A stretch of DNA of 32,628 bases from Syntrophomonas sp. UBA5288. Its GTDB lineage: Bacteria > Bacillota > Syntrophomonadia > Syntrophomonadales > Syntrophomonadaceae. The notes below the pieces were generated by a model. That model saw only the letters and a list, made by a program, of their open reading frames with translations. It was not told the origin of the DNA and searched no databases. This document shows, in pieces, positions 23,224 to 31,420 of this stretch (the first letter of the stretch is position 1; each line of letters opens with the position of its first letter). The stretch covers positions 1 to 32,628 of the forward strand of contig DHSK01000147.1 of the NCBI GenBank assembly GCA_002408445.1, given 5' to 3'. The position numbers and the translations under genes are program-made.

Positions 23224-24261
23224 CTATACCACTTGCAGTGGTTTGAAACCTTCCTGAACGACCCTTCCTATACTGTAGGCCATGCTGCCCCGGTCTTTCA
23301 GCTTTTGCCTCAGTAGTTCCTCCCGGCCGGCTTCCACTGCGATCAGTAATCCACCTGCCGTCTCCGGTGAGAAAAGCAGGTCGGCCAGAGTTGAATCGAC
23401 CCCCGGAGCGATGTCTACTTTATCCTTCAGATAATCCCGGTTGGTATAGGCTCCGGCCGGAATCAATCCCATACTGGCATAATCCCTGGTTCCCGCTATA
23501 AAAGCTAATTTGTCGCTATGAATCTCCATCCAGACATTACTGGCCGAGGCCATTTCATATAAATGCCCTATGAGCCCGAACCCGGTAACATCTGTAACGC
23601 TGTTTACTCCGGTCTCCACCATGGCGGCGCAGCCTTCCCGGTTAAGCATGGTCATCCATTTGATGGCTTCGGCCTGAGACTCTGCCGAGGCCATCTCGGC
23701 TTTTACAGCGGTAGCTATTACTCCGGTTCCCAGCGGTTTGGTCAGAATCAATACATCGCCAGGCCGCGCATCACTATTGGTTATCATTCGGTCCGGCTCG
23801 ATCAAGCCGGTAACCGACAAACCATATTTAGGCTCGTTGTCATCCACCGTATGCCCGCCCAGCAGTACGATTCCGGCTTCTTTTATCTTATCCAGACCTC
23901 CTTCCAGGATGCGCCGCAGCACCTGCATATCTCCGCACTGGGGGAAGCAGACCAGGTTCAAGGCCGTAAGAGGCTTACCCCCCATAGCATAAATATCATT
24001 GATAGCATTCACCGCAGCTATCTGTCCGAATACGAATGGATCATCCACCATAGGGGTAAAAAAGTCCATGGTCTGAATAATGGCCAAATCATCGTTAAGC
24101 TTGAATACTCCGGCATCATCACGCGTCTCTAGCCCCACCAGCAACCCGGGATGGGCAGGCAACTCCAAACCTTTTAAAATGTTTTCTAAGGTCCCCGGAC
24201 CTATTTTAGCAGCTCAACCTGCAGCCCGGACCATTTCCGTAAGTCTTATCTTCTCTCCCAT
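23224..24261 (-). CDS. selD: Selenophosphate synthetase SelD, selenocysteine-containing
   Basis: A 345-residue enzyme that makes selenophosphate from selenide and ATP, the selenium donor for Sec-tRNA synthesis. A naive reading frame starts only at 24168. Upstream, after GGAGGG, ATG at 24259-24261 opens a frame interrupted by a single TGA at 24214-24216. With TGA read as selenocysteine the sequence is MGEKIRLTEMVRAAGU-AAKIGPG, placing Sec at residue 16, exactly the catalytic Cys/Sec position of SelD before the conserved lysine (Lys19). Downstream motifs include GRVVQEGFKP at the C-terminus and LGGHTVDDNEPKYGLSVTG near the ATP site. A tRNA-Sec gene lies 7.5 kb away, supporting the recoding. Confidence 0.95.
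24182..24213 (-). promoter_or_regulatory. Candidate bacterial SECIS hairpin of selD
   Basis: Immediately after the UGA, AGGTC-CGGG-GACCT forms a 5-bp stem with a G-containing loop about 18 nt from the UGA, extended by CTA/TAG. This is the position and general form of bacterial SECIS elements recognised by SelB. The fold was drawn by eye. Confidence 0.5.
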
Positions 24262-24324
24262 CTGCCATCCCTCCTTTTCAAAAACATTGCAGTAACTTAT
24301 GTCTCTCAGGTCGCACCCTACACC

Positions 24325-24356
24325 CCTACGGCCCCGACATTAGGGGCGGGCTTCAG
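24325..24356. repeat. GC-rich dispersed repeat family C, copy 2
   Basis: CCTACGGCCCCGACATTAGG followed by GGCGGGCTTC, matching 17882-17912 inverted and 24451-24480 direct. The stretch 24262-24708 holds repeats of families C and B and no supported gene. Confidence 0.75.
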
Positions 24357-24389
24357 GACTGGGTTTTTCCCATGTCATGCTCTGCACTG

Positions 24390-24420
24390 GCCTGAAGGGC
24401 TACGCCCTGTAGGCCAGCCT
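24390..24420. repeat. Hairpin between family C copies
   Basis: GGCCTGAAGGGCTACGCCCT followed by GTAGGCC forms a nested stem (GGCCT/AGGCC and GGGC/GCCC). A related module, agggctggctacgg, lies beside copy 1 at 17907-17920. Confidence 0.5.
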
Positions 24421-24450
24421 ACGGTTTTACTCCTCTTTCCCGTAGGAGGC

Positions 24451-24480
24451 CCTACAGCCCCGACGTCAGGAGCGGGCTTC
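24451..24480. repeat. GC-rich dispersed repeat family C, copy 3
   Basis: CCTACAGCCCCGACGTCAGG followed by AGCGGGCTTC, a direct copy of 24325-24354. Confidence 0.75.
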
Positions 24481-24583
24481 AGGGCCGGGGCTGGGGTATT
24501 AAAAACGCTTGCACCTTGTACTAGCCTTAACACTCCTGCCATTATTAATCCTATGGGTGGCCGAAACCTTCTTCAGGTATTTC

Positions 24584-24640
24584 GGACTTTAAAAACCTCA
24601 GTGTCATTCATAATACTCAGCGTCTTCAGCGTCCTTAATA
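24584..24640. repeat. Dispersed repeat family B, copy 3
   Basis: Contains gtgtcattcataatactcag and cgtcttcagcgtcc, matching 2824-2880 and 6154-6210. Confidence 0.65.
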
Positions 24641-24708
24641 GTAACCGAAGGGAACATCAGTTGTGCCCATCGGGTGCGTCTAATTTTCTAATTTACCACC
24701 CTGGGGGT

Positions 24709-26085
24709 CTAGAATTGCTGCAAAAACGCCTTATAAGCTTTATAAGCCATATATACATCAGCCTTGCTGGTTACTTCAAAAGGTGAATGCATGCCCAGCA
24801 GTGCCACCCCGCAGTCGACTACTTCCATGCCGTAATGGGCCATGTACTGGGCTACCGTTCCTCCGCCACCCAGATCCACTTTGCCCAGTTCGCCTACCTG
24901 CCAGACTACCTGGTTATCATCAAACAGTTTGCGTATTTTCCCTAAAAACTCCGGATTGGCATCATTGGAATCATATTTGCCCCGGGAACCGCCATATTTG
25001 CTCATGACAATCCCCTGCCCCATAAAGCTGCAGTTCATTTTTTCAAATACCTCCGGATAGTTGGGGTCAACCGCGGCATTAACATCAGCCGACAGAGCGG
25101 CCGAATTGGCCAGGACCTTCCTTACCGTATAATAATCACCCCGGCCCGCCTTGTGCAGCAATTCGGCCGTTATGTTCTCTATTATCAGTGATTGCAGTCC
25201 CGTATTGCCCATGCTGCCTATTTCTTCTTTGTCCACAAACAGGCACAAAGCGGTGCGGGCCGGTTTTTCCACTTCCAACGCCGCCATTAATGAAGTATAA
25301 GCACAAATACGATCATCCTGACCATATGCCCCGATCATACTTCTATCCAAACCTATTTCCCGGGCCGCCAGGGCCGGAACCAACTGCAGTTCCGCACTGA
25401 CAAAATCATCCTCTTCCAGTCCATATTGTTCTTTGATCAAATCGGCTATCTGCTGTTTAACCGGATCTTTCTCCTTATCGCCCGGCCGGCTTCCTACAAT
25501 TATGTTAAGATCCTCGCCTTTCACCGCTTCCGACATCTTCTTTTCCATCTGGTCTTTAGCCAGATGCGGCAACAAATCAGTGATGGTAAAGTTAAAATCA
25601 TCATGGGCTTCACCCAATACTATTTTGATCACCGAACCATCCTTTTTAACTGCTACCCCGTGCAAGGCCAAGGGCATGGCTACCCACTGATACTTTTTGA
25701 TCCCGCCGTAATAATGGGTTTTAAACAGGGCCAGGCCATCCATCTCATATAACGGGCGCGGTTTTAAATCCAGACGGGGTGAGTCTATATGTGATGCCAC
25801 CAGATTAAATCCGGCTTCCATGTCTTCTCCGATAACTGCCAATCCACATACTTTCCCTTTACTGCGAAAGAGTATTTTTTGTCCGGGATGTATGGCAGTA
25901 ACTTGTTCCAGCGGTTCAAAACCCCGGCTTAAAGCGGCCCCGGCAATGAATTCCGCCGCTTCCCGTTCGGTTTTAACGCTATTAAGAAAACTCAGATAGC
26001 CGCAGCTAAAATTGTAGGCTCCGTTAATTTGTTCATCATTCATTTTCTTCCAGCAACTGCGTATTTCCTCTGTTCTATCCGCCAT
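24709..26085 (-). CDS. M18 family aminopeptidase
   Basis: A 458-residue cytoplasmic zinc aminopeptidase of the usual length. Seen: LVASHIDSPRLDLKPRPLYE with the first metal histidine and aspartate near residues 90-109, CLFVDKEEIGSMGNTGLQS with the catalytic and bridging glutamates, GQGIVMSKYGGSRGKYDSND, and the C-terminal LLGMHSPFEVTSKADVYM with the last histidine. M18 enzymes remove N-terminal residues, often acidic or hydrophobic. All expected ligands appear present. It lies 59 bp downstream of cvpA on the same strand. Confidence 0.94.
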   Translation of the reverse strand: MADRTEEIRSCWKKMNDEQINGAYNFSCGYLSFLNSVKTEREAAEFIAGAALSRGFEPLEQVTAIHPGQKILFRSKGKVCGLAVIGEDMEAGFNLVASHIDSPRLDLKPRPLYEMDGLALFKTHYYGGIKKYQWVAMPLALHGVAVKKDGSVIKIVLGEAHDDFNFTITDLLPHLAKDQMEKKMSEAVKGEDLNIIVGSRPGDKEKDPVKQQIADLIKEQYGLEEDDFVSAELQLVPALAAREIGLDRSMIGAYGQDDRICAYTSLMAALEVEKPARTALCLFVDKEEIGSMGNTGLQSLIIENITAELLHKAGRGDYYTVRKVLANSAALSADVNAAVDPNYPEVFEKMNCSFMGQGIVMSKYGGSRGKYDSNDANPEFLGKIRKLFDDNQVVWQVGELGKVDLGGGGTVAQYMAHYGMEVVDCGVALLGMHSPFEVTSKADVYMAYKAYKAFLQQF

Positions 26086-26144
26086 TAAAATACCTGCCTT
26101 TCTAATAATATCATCGGTTTATTTTGCCCCCAGCCATCGGTCCG

Positions 26145-26771
26145 CTATACACCCACGCCCGGGAATGGACCCATGCGGGGAATGCTGTCATATAACCAGG
26201 ATAAAATTCTGGAATTATATACATAGTTGCATATATCCGCCAGGATGGGAAGATTGACAGCATCCCAGGCCTGTAATAATGGAAACACGGTCAAAAATAT
26301 AACCGCAATAATAAGTGCATTTTTAGCTGTATTCAAAACCAGTCCCGCCAGACGATTAACCAGTCCGATTATTCCATGCTGAAACAAACCGGTTAAGGGC
26401 TGCCACAATAGGTTAATGAGGATACTGGCCACCGCGAGGAGTATTAAAAAGCTTATAATTACAGCTATGATCTGGGCCGCCCACAGGCGTGCGTCCTGGG
26501 CTCCCGGCAAATCCGCAGCGATCAGCTGCAGTAAAGGATTGTCCAGCGTACTGAAACTCAGCGGCGTATCCTGCAGCCGTACGGCCAGAACACTGGTAAA
26601 GGCAAATCTCTGCTGTAGTATAAGCGCTAAATCATCACAGAAACATAAGGCCACCAGTAATCCTGAGAACAGGCTTACTATCCTACCCACAGCATCCAGG
26701 AGGCCGCGTCTGAATCCATTTAATGCACTCAGGACAAGAAGCGTGATGATCATGTAATCAACCACATTCAT
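26145..26771 (-). CDS. CvpA family membrane protein
   Basis: A 208-residue protein with four membrane segments and the family's opening MNVVDYMIITLLVLSALNGFRRG (Asn-Gly-Phe-Arg-Arg-Gly is the CvpA signature). E. coli CvpA is linked to colicin V production and envelope stress resistance; its biochemical role in Firmicutes is unknown. Two tandem copies of an extended -10 element lie upstream. The C-terminus (SIPRMGPFPGVGV) is glycine/proline-rich. It is followed by the M18 aminopeptidase gene. Confidence 0.82.
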   Translation of the reverse strand: MNVVDYMIITLLVLSALNGFRRGLLDAVGRIVSLFSGLLVALCFCDDLALILQQRFAFTSVLAVRLQDTPLSFSTLDNPLLQLIAADLPGAQDARLWAAQIIAVIISFLILLAVASILINLLWQPLTGLFQHGIIGLVNRLAGLVLNTAKNALIIAVIFLTVFPLLQAWDAVNLPILADICNYVYNSRILSWLYDSIPRMGPFPGVGV

Positions 26772-26793
26772 CCATTTTATTCCTCTGCACAGG

Positions 26794-26819
26794 GATAATT
26801 GAGTACATTATAACATTTT
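26794..26819 (-). promoter_or_regulatory. Tandem promoter copy proximal to cvpA
   Basis: On the minus strand this reads TGTTATAATG (-10 at 26807-26812, extended by TG), within a 26-bp unit repeated once 53 bp upstream with one mismatch. Confidence 0.55.
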
Positions 26820-26846
26820 ATCGTACCCACCATGCCCACCAATTAT

Positions 26847-26872
26847 GATAATTGAGTACATTATAGCATTTT
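26847..26872 (-). promoter_or_regulatory. Tandem promoter copy distal to cvpA
   Basis: On the minus strand TGCTATAATG (-10 at 26860-26865, extended by TG). A 26-bp unit shared with 26794-26819; -35 boxes are weak for both. Confidence 0.55.
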
Positions 26873-26971
26873 GCCGGTTAAAGTAAGCCGGCCCGGTTAA
26901 TCCCGCCGCCTGCTCTCCGCCCCCGGTACAGGGAGAAGGATTTAGAGCGGAGCGATATATCTGCCGTATAT

Positions 26972-27022
26972 AAAAACCGGCCTATAGGGCTATTGCCCTG
27001 CCGGCCGGCCTGCGCTGGTTTT
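26972..27022 (-). terminator. Terminator of the thiamine operon
   Basis: A complex GC-rich hairpin (aaaccggc ... gctggttt outside, agggc/gccct inside) followed on the minus strand by TTTTTATA, 15 bp past the HAD phosphatase stop. Confidence 0.7.
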
Positions 27023-27036
27023 ACTAATTCGAGCCT

Positions 27037-27672
27037 TTAGCGGTCTTCGCTTTGCAAGTACTTAATGATATCACTGAAATTGTCAAAAGCAATGGCACTA
27101 ATGCCGTGTTCCCGGCAATATCTCAGCAAACTGCTTTTGGCAAAAACTATATCGGCATGCTCAGCCGGGCAGGTATCGGAATAGCCGTCTCCTATATACA
27201 CCGACTGATAGCCCGGCATTTTAAGTTCCTGCATCAAATTGGTCTTACAGGTCCCGCAGCTGTCACAGTCTGGATTAGTATTACCACATTTGATGTCAAA
27301 ACGGTCAGTATACAGCAATTTATTGCAATAATAAGGCAGATCGATATTATAGCGGCTCAGGACATGTTTGATATTAAAATCATAACCGTCACTCAAAATA
27401 TAAACCTGATATCCCTGACTTTCACAAAAGCTTAGAAAATCGGGGAAATACCGGTCTATATCGATAGTGTCGAGCAGCTTTTCCAATTCGCCTAAATCGG
27501 TATTAAAAAGTTCCAGGGTGCGTCGGGCACATTCTTCGGTGGAAATTTCTTTGTTTTCCCACTTCTGATTCAATTCCTGCCAGCCTTCCCCGGCAAAGCT
27601 TTCCACCATAGCCGCCACGGTGTCCCGGGTGGTAACCGTACCGTCAAAATCAATAAAAAACTGCTTCTGCAT
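27037..27672 (-). CDS. HAD-IB phosphatase, MtnX-like, in thiamine operon
   Basis: A 211-residue HAD-superfamily phosphatase. Motif I is FIDFDGTVTTRDT (Asp8 nucleophile, Asp10 acid/base), motif II is ILSDGYD near 93-99, and motif III is YIGDGYSDTCPAE near 160-172. A cysteine cluster CGNTNPDCDSCGTCK near 130-144 could bind zinc and occurs in MtnX-like relatives. The known MtnX reaction is in methionine salvage, but no such gene is nearby. Its ATG overlaps the thiE stop (TAATG), so it is the last gene of the thiamine operon and may act on a thiamine-pathway phosphate ester; that is inference. Confidence 0.85.
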   Translation of the reverse strand: MQKQFFIDFDGTVTTRDTVAAMVESFAGEGWQELNQKWENKEISTEECARRTLELFNTDLGELEKLLDTIDIDRYFPDFLSFCESQGYQVYILSDGYDFNIKHVLSRYNIDLPYYCNKLLYTDRFDIKCGNTNPDCDSCGTCKTNLMQELKMPGYQSVYIGDGYSDTCPAEHADIVFAKSSLLRYCREHGISAIAFDNFSDIIKYLQSEDR

Positions 27673-28292
27673 TACTTCCTCCAGAGATTAATCAGACTGC
27701 GTGAAGTTCCTTCAATATCCGGGCTGCCTAAAATAGCCGAGATTATGGAAACGCCTTCTATTCCCGCTGTTTTAACTTCCTCGATATTGGATAATCCTAT
27801 GCCACCGATTCCTACGACGGGCAAAGCCACGCTTTGCTTAATCTTTTTAACCATTTCCACCCCGATGGGGTTGCCGGCATCAGCTTTGCTGCCGGTTGCA
27901 TAGACTGCTCCGACCCCCAGGTAGTCAGCCCCGTTTTTTTGTCCATAGCGGGCTTCCTCTACGGTGGAAGCGGAATAGCCCAAAATTTTCCCGGGCAGCA
28001 ACCGCCGGGCTACCTCAACCGGCAGATCACTCTGGCCGATATGAAGTCCATCCGCATCTACCGCCAAGGCAATGTCCAAACGGTCATTAATTATCAAAGG
28101 CACATTATAGCGGTGCACCAATTCCTTCAGCTTAACCGCTATGTTGTAAAAGTCCAGGCTGGAGATATCCTTTTCCCGCAGCTGTACTACGGTAACACCG
28201 CCCTTTATGGCAGCTTCAACTGCCTTAAACAGATCCCGGTCCCCCAGTATGCCGCGGTCGGTTACCAGATAAAGGCTGTAATCTACAGACAT
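27672..28292 (-). CDS. thiE: Thiamine-phosphate synthase
   Basis: A 206-residue TIM-barrel enzyme that joins HMP-pyrophosphate and thiazole phosphate into thiamine phosphate. Seen: VTVVQLREKD near residues 34-43, VPLIINDRLDIALAVDADGLHIGQSDLP near 64-91, GYSASTVEEA near 104-113, and the phosphate loop VVGIGGIG near 159-166. It overlaps thiM by 10 bp and the HAD gene by 1 bp. Confidence 0.96.
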   Translation of the reverse strand: MSVDYSLYLVTDRGILGDRDLFKAVEAAIKGGVTVVQLREKDISSLDFYNIAVKLKELVHRYNVPLIINDRLDIALAVDADGLHIGQSDLPVEVARRLLPGKILGYSASTVEEARYGQKNGADYLGVGAVYATGSKADAGNPIGVEMVKKIKQSVALPVVGIGGIGLSNIEEVKTAGIEGVSIISAILGSPDIEGTSRSLINLWRK

Positions 28293-29086
28293 CTGACCTT
28301 ACCGCCTTTCAAAATATCCTCTTCCGTCATACAATACATACTGTCAAAAAGCTTGACCCGGAAGCTGCCCGGCAGCTCTTGCTGTACGGCTTTAGCTGCC
28401 ATTTCTCCTGCCAGGCCCATAGCTACTATGGAAGCCACCACCGCCGTAAATTTATCCTCACAGGCCCCCACGGCTGCGGCAGTCAATGCTCCCAGCATAC
28501 AGCCCGCGCCGGTTATCCGGGTGAGCAGAGGTACCCCATTATCCACCAGACAGGTCCGTTCACCGTCCGTTATGATGTCGGTAGCCCCGGTAGCCGCCAC
28601 TATCGTATTATACTTGCGGGCCAGACTGATGCAGGCCTCTACTCCATCCAGACCATCATCCAGGGAATCGACCCCTCTCGTTTTGGCGGCAAATCCGGCC
28701 AGGGATTTAATTTCCCCCATATTACCCTTAATGGCTGTTATCTTGCCGACGGCGGTCAGTTCTTGCACTAGCTTGGCTCTCCGGCTGATCGCCCCGCAGG
28801 CCACCGGGTCGAGCACCACCGGCTTATTCAACCGGGTCGCCGCTTTGACTGCCAGTACCGAGGCTTCATATTGCTCCTCGGTCAGCGTGCCCAGGTTTAT
28901 ATAGAGAGCCGACACCAGTCCCACAAATTCCTCTACTTCCGTCTTAGCCTCGCACATCGCCGGAGCGGCGCCGAAGCAAATCAATATATTGGCACAATCG
29001 TTTATGGTCACATAATTGGTAATAGCCTGAACCAATGGATTTCTTTCTCTTACCGTTCTCAAACTTGCCGCAATCGAATTCAGCAT
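28283..29086 (-). CDS. thiM: Hydroxyethylthiazole kinase
   Basis: A 267-residue ribokinase-like enzyme that phosphorylates salvaged 4-methyl-5-hydroxyethylthiazole. Seen: NPLVQAITNYVTINDCANILICFGAAPAM at the N-terminus, VVLDPVACGAI near 94-104, IKGNMGEIKSLAG near 118-130 and the anion hole/catalytic RITGAGCMLGALTAAAVGA near 190-208 with the catalytic Cys. It starts 29 bp after cytX. No thiG/thiS genes are present here, in line with salvage. Confidence 0.96.
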   Translation of the reverse strand: MLNSIAASLRTVRERNPLVQAITNYVTINDCANILICFGAAPAMCEAKTEVEEFVGLVSALYINLGTLTEEQYEASVLAVKAATRLNKPVVLDPVACGAISRRAKLVQELTAVGKITAIKGNMGEIKSLAGFAAKTRGVDSLDDGLDGVEACISLARKYNTIVAATGATDIITDGERTCLVDNGVPLLTRITGAGCMLGALTAAAVGACEDKFTAVVASIVAMGLAGEMAAKAVQQELPGSFRVKLFDSMYCMTEEDILKGGKVRCL

Positions 29087-29115
29087 TTTTATTTCCTCCC
29101 ATTATTAATTTTCCC

Positions 29116-30324
29116 TTAAAGGGTGTCGTGGGTCAGATGCGCAGGAGCTAAGGCGGCATAAATGCTTCGCGCGGCCGCATATACCAGAACCGTTACCAGC
29201 ATGGACGGAATAGTCGAACCAATCACCAGATCCAGGCCCAGTACCAGATAGTAAGTCGCAATCCCAACTACAATGGCAATCAGCCCCGGCAGATTGAATA
29301 TATGGCCGGATCTGTCCGCGCGATAAAGAAAGTAATCAGCAATAATTACCGAAAAGGCAGGCGCAAACAAAGATCCGATCATATATAAGAAGTTCTGATA
29401 TTGTTCCATCGGGAAAAATAAGGCCAGCAAAGTGCCCAGAGCAGAGAAAAGTAATATGAGATTAGTTCTGTTAATAGTCGGAGAAAGGTTCAAAGTTGAC
29501 ATGACTGCCGAGTAAACATCCAGAAAAGTGGTGGTTACGGTTGACAGTATTACAATCAAAAGAGCGGCATAACCCAGGTTAAGACTGTTTATGCTGCTGA
29601 CCGGGTCGGATAAACCCGTATACAGGGCAAACAGCAGGCCGATGATAAACATAAATGAACTTCCGACAAAATAGCCGACAAAGCTTCCCAAAAAGCTGCC
29701 CTGCAAACTCTTGCCGGACATCGTGTAATCTGATATCAAAGGCACCCAGGACAGCGGCATTACGATACAGAGCTCCAGGGCCAGGCCGATGGAAATAGTG
29801 CTGTCGATTGGTTTTATCGTACCCTGGCCCATAATAGCCTTAAGCATTACCAGGCATAACACCAGTAACAGCAAGACTGCTATATTATTCAAGGTACTTA
29901 TGCCCTTGTCCCGGTTTAAGGCCCATATCGCCACCAGGATACCGATTCCTATCACCAGAACCGCAAAGTTGTCGAACCCCAGCAGTTCACTGGTAATAGA
30001 CTGCATAGAGCGGGCACATTGTATTAGCATAATGGCCGTCCAGCCCAACAGCTGGACGATATTAAACAGAGAAATCAGGTAAGAACCGTATTTGCCCATC
30101 GACATACGGCTGGCCATCAAGGCCGGTTTCCTTTCCTTGAACCCGATAATGCCGGTTACCGACAGAATCAAGGTCCCAATCAGGTGGCCGATCAGAATGA
30201 CTGCAATACCTGTCTTTATTCCTAACGGAGCAATTAAACTCCCGGTCATTATTTCCGCCAGCGATACCGATGCTCCAAACCACAAAGCACAAAGGCTAAA
30301 GCCGCCTAATTTGTTTTCCATCAT
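29116..30324 (-). CDS. cytX: Putative hydroxymethylpyrimidine transporter CytX (NCS1 family)
   Basis: A 402-residue protein with about twelve membrane segments, starting MMENKLGGFSLCALWFGASV, which carries the conserved W-F-G-A-S of the first helix in CytX/NCS1 cytosine permease-like proteins. WVPLISDYTM near residues 193-202 is the second substrate-region signature. By family and its position under a TPP riboswitch between thiD and thiM it should import HMP or a thiamine breakdown pyrimidine. Its ATG overlaps the thiD stop by 4 bp. Confidence 0.9.
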   Translation of the reverse strand: MMENKLGGFSLCALWFGASVSLAEIMTGSLIAPLGIKTGIAVILIGHLIGTLILSVTGIIGFKERKPALMASRMSMGKYGSYLISLFNIVQLLGWTAIMLIQCARSMQSITSELLGFDNFAVLVIGIGILVAIWALNRDKGISTLNNIAVLLLLVLCLVMLKAIMGQGTIKPIDSTISIGLALELCIVMPLSWVPLISDYTMSGKSLQGSFLGSFVGYFVGSSFMFIIGLLFALYTGLSDPVSSINSLNLGYAALLIVILSTVTTTFLDVYSAVMSTLNLSPTINRTNLILLFSALGTLLALFFPMEQYQNFLYMIGSLFAPAFSVIIADYFLYRADRSGHIFNLPGLIAIVVGIATYYLVLGLDLVIGSTIPSMLVTVLVYAAARSIYAALAPAHLTHDTL

Positions 30325-31121
30325 TTTAAGTCACCCGCTTTGCTGAAAAATTGGTAGAAATGATTGGTGGGGCCTACCCCGTGGCCTAATTCGAGGGAGT
30401 TTTCAATGGCTCCGTTAATATATGCTTTGGCCTTTTCTACCGCAGTGTACACCTCACAGCCCCGCGCCAAATAGGCTGCTATAGCCGATGAAAAGGTGCA
30501 TCCGGTGCCATGTGTATTGGTAGTATTGATACGGATTCCGCGGACCAATTTAAAGTCCTTCCCGTCGAAAAATACATCAATAGCATCACCGGTCAAATGC
30601 CCACCTTTTACCACTACAGTGCGGGCCCCCAGTTTATGTATTTTCTCGGCTGCAGCCTGCATCTGGGCGGTGTTTTCAATTTTAGCTCCGGTGATAACTT
30701 CGGCTTCAAAAAGATTCGGTGTGACGACCTGAGTAAGAGGGAATAGAACCTTGATCAGTTCTTCGGTGGATTCGGGCTTTAATAGATGACAACCGCTTTT
30801 GGACACCATAACCGGGTCCAGTACGATGGTGGCACCTTTATCCCTGAGACATGCTCCAATAGTATCAATTATGGCCACACTCGATACCATACCAATTTTG
30901 ACCGCATGGATGTCGATATCTTCGAACAGACAGTTGATCTGTTCGCTGACAATCTCTTCATCCATCTCCCGGACCATCCGTACTCCTTTGGTATTTTGGG
31001 CGGTAATAGCTGTAATAACGCTCATACCGTAGGTCCCCAGTGCACTAAAGGTCTTAAGGTCGGCCTGTATCCCTGCTCCTCCGCAAGAATCAGACCCGGC
31101 AATAGTTAATACATTTTTCAC
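30321..31121 (-). CDS. thiD: Bifunctional hydroxymethylpyrimidine / phosphomethylpyrimidine kinase
   Basis: A 266-residue ribokinase-fold enzyme that phosphorylates HMP to HMP-P and HMP-PP. Seen: TIAGSDSCGGAGIQADLKTF at residues 6-25, VLDPVMVSKSG near 104-114, VTPNLFEAEVITG near 132-144 and the catalytic NTHGTGCTFSSAIAAYLA near 205-222. The start is GTG at 31119-31121, with AAGGAGG nine bases upstream. It is the first gene after the TPP riboswitch. Confidence 0.96.
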   Translation of the reverse strand: MKNVLTIAGSDSCGGAGIQADLKTFSALGTYGMSVITAITAQNTKGVRMVREMDEEIVSEQINCLFEDIDIHAVKIGMVSSVAIIDTIGACLRDKGATIVLDPVMVSKSGCHLLKPESTEELIKVLFPLTQVVTPNLFEAEVITGAKIENTAQMQAAAEKIHKLGARTVVVKGGHLTGDAIDVFFDGKDFKLVRGIRINTTNTHGTGCTFSSAIAAYLARGCEVYTAVEKAKAYINGAIENSLELGHGVGPTNHFYQFFSKAGDLK

Positions 31122-31182
31122 TGTACGACGCCTCCTTGTTCAGAAGCCAAAGTCGAAATGCACCCCTATTACCTGGTAGTCT

Positions 31183-31215
31183 CAAAAAAAAAGATGCATT
31201 TGTAAATGCATCTTT
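31183..31215 (-). terminator. TPP riboswitch expression-platform terminator
   Basis: AAAGATGCATTTACAAATGC followed by ATC and nine T on the minus strand: a 12-bp stem with a long U-tract, between the aptamer and thiD. Confidence 0.92.
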
Positions 31216-31224
31216 AAATTCGAC

Positions 31225-31308
31225 ACAGTTACTTTCCTCCGCGGGTATTATCCCTACAGGTTCAAGGGTCAAGCCTCCGGGCTCCTCTCAGCTTTCGCTC
31301 CCCTAGTA
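31225..31308 (-). promoter_or_regulatory. TPP riboswitch (THI box)
   Basis: On the minus strand GGGGAGC...GCTGAGAGGAGC, then GACCCTTGAACCTGT, then GGGATAATACCCGCGGAGG match the conserved THI-element core (CUGAGA, ACCC, UGAACCUG, GAUAAU, GC-GNAGGGA). It should shut off the thiD-cytX-thiM-thiE-HAD operon when thiamine pyrophosphate is plentiful, through the terminator just downstream. Confidence 0.95.
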
Positions 31309-31338
31309 ATCTGCTAAGTATTAACTTTTCTTAACGTC

Positions 31339-31367
31339 ATTATACCCCGAAGTAGCAGAAGTGTTAA
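31339..31367 (-). promoter_or_regulatory. Promoter of thiamine operon
   Basis: The -35 TTAACA (31362-31367) and -10 TATAAT (31339-31344) are spaced by exactly 17 bp, placing the start site about 25 bp before the aptamer. Confidence 0.82.
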
Positions 31368-31390
31368 GTGCAAAGTAAATTTTTTATTAA

Positions 31391-31420
31391 GCCAACAGAG
31401 GGACGTTCTTTTTGTTGGCC
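31391..31420. repeat. REP-like element, left
   Basis: GCCAACA...TGTTGGC flanks GGGACGTTCTTTTTGTTGGC (31400-31419). The same sequence occurs inverted at 31648-31675. Confidence 0.7.
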
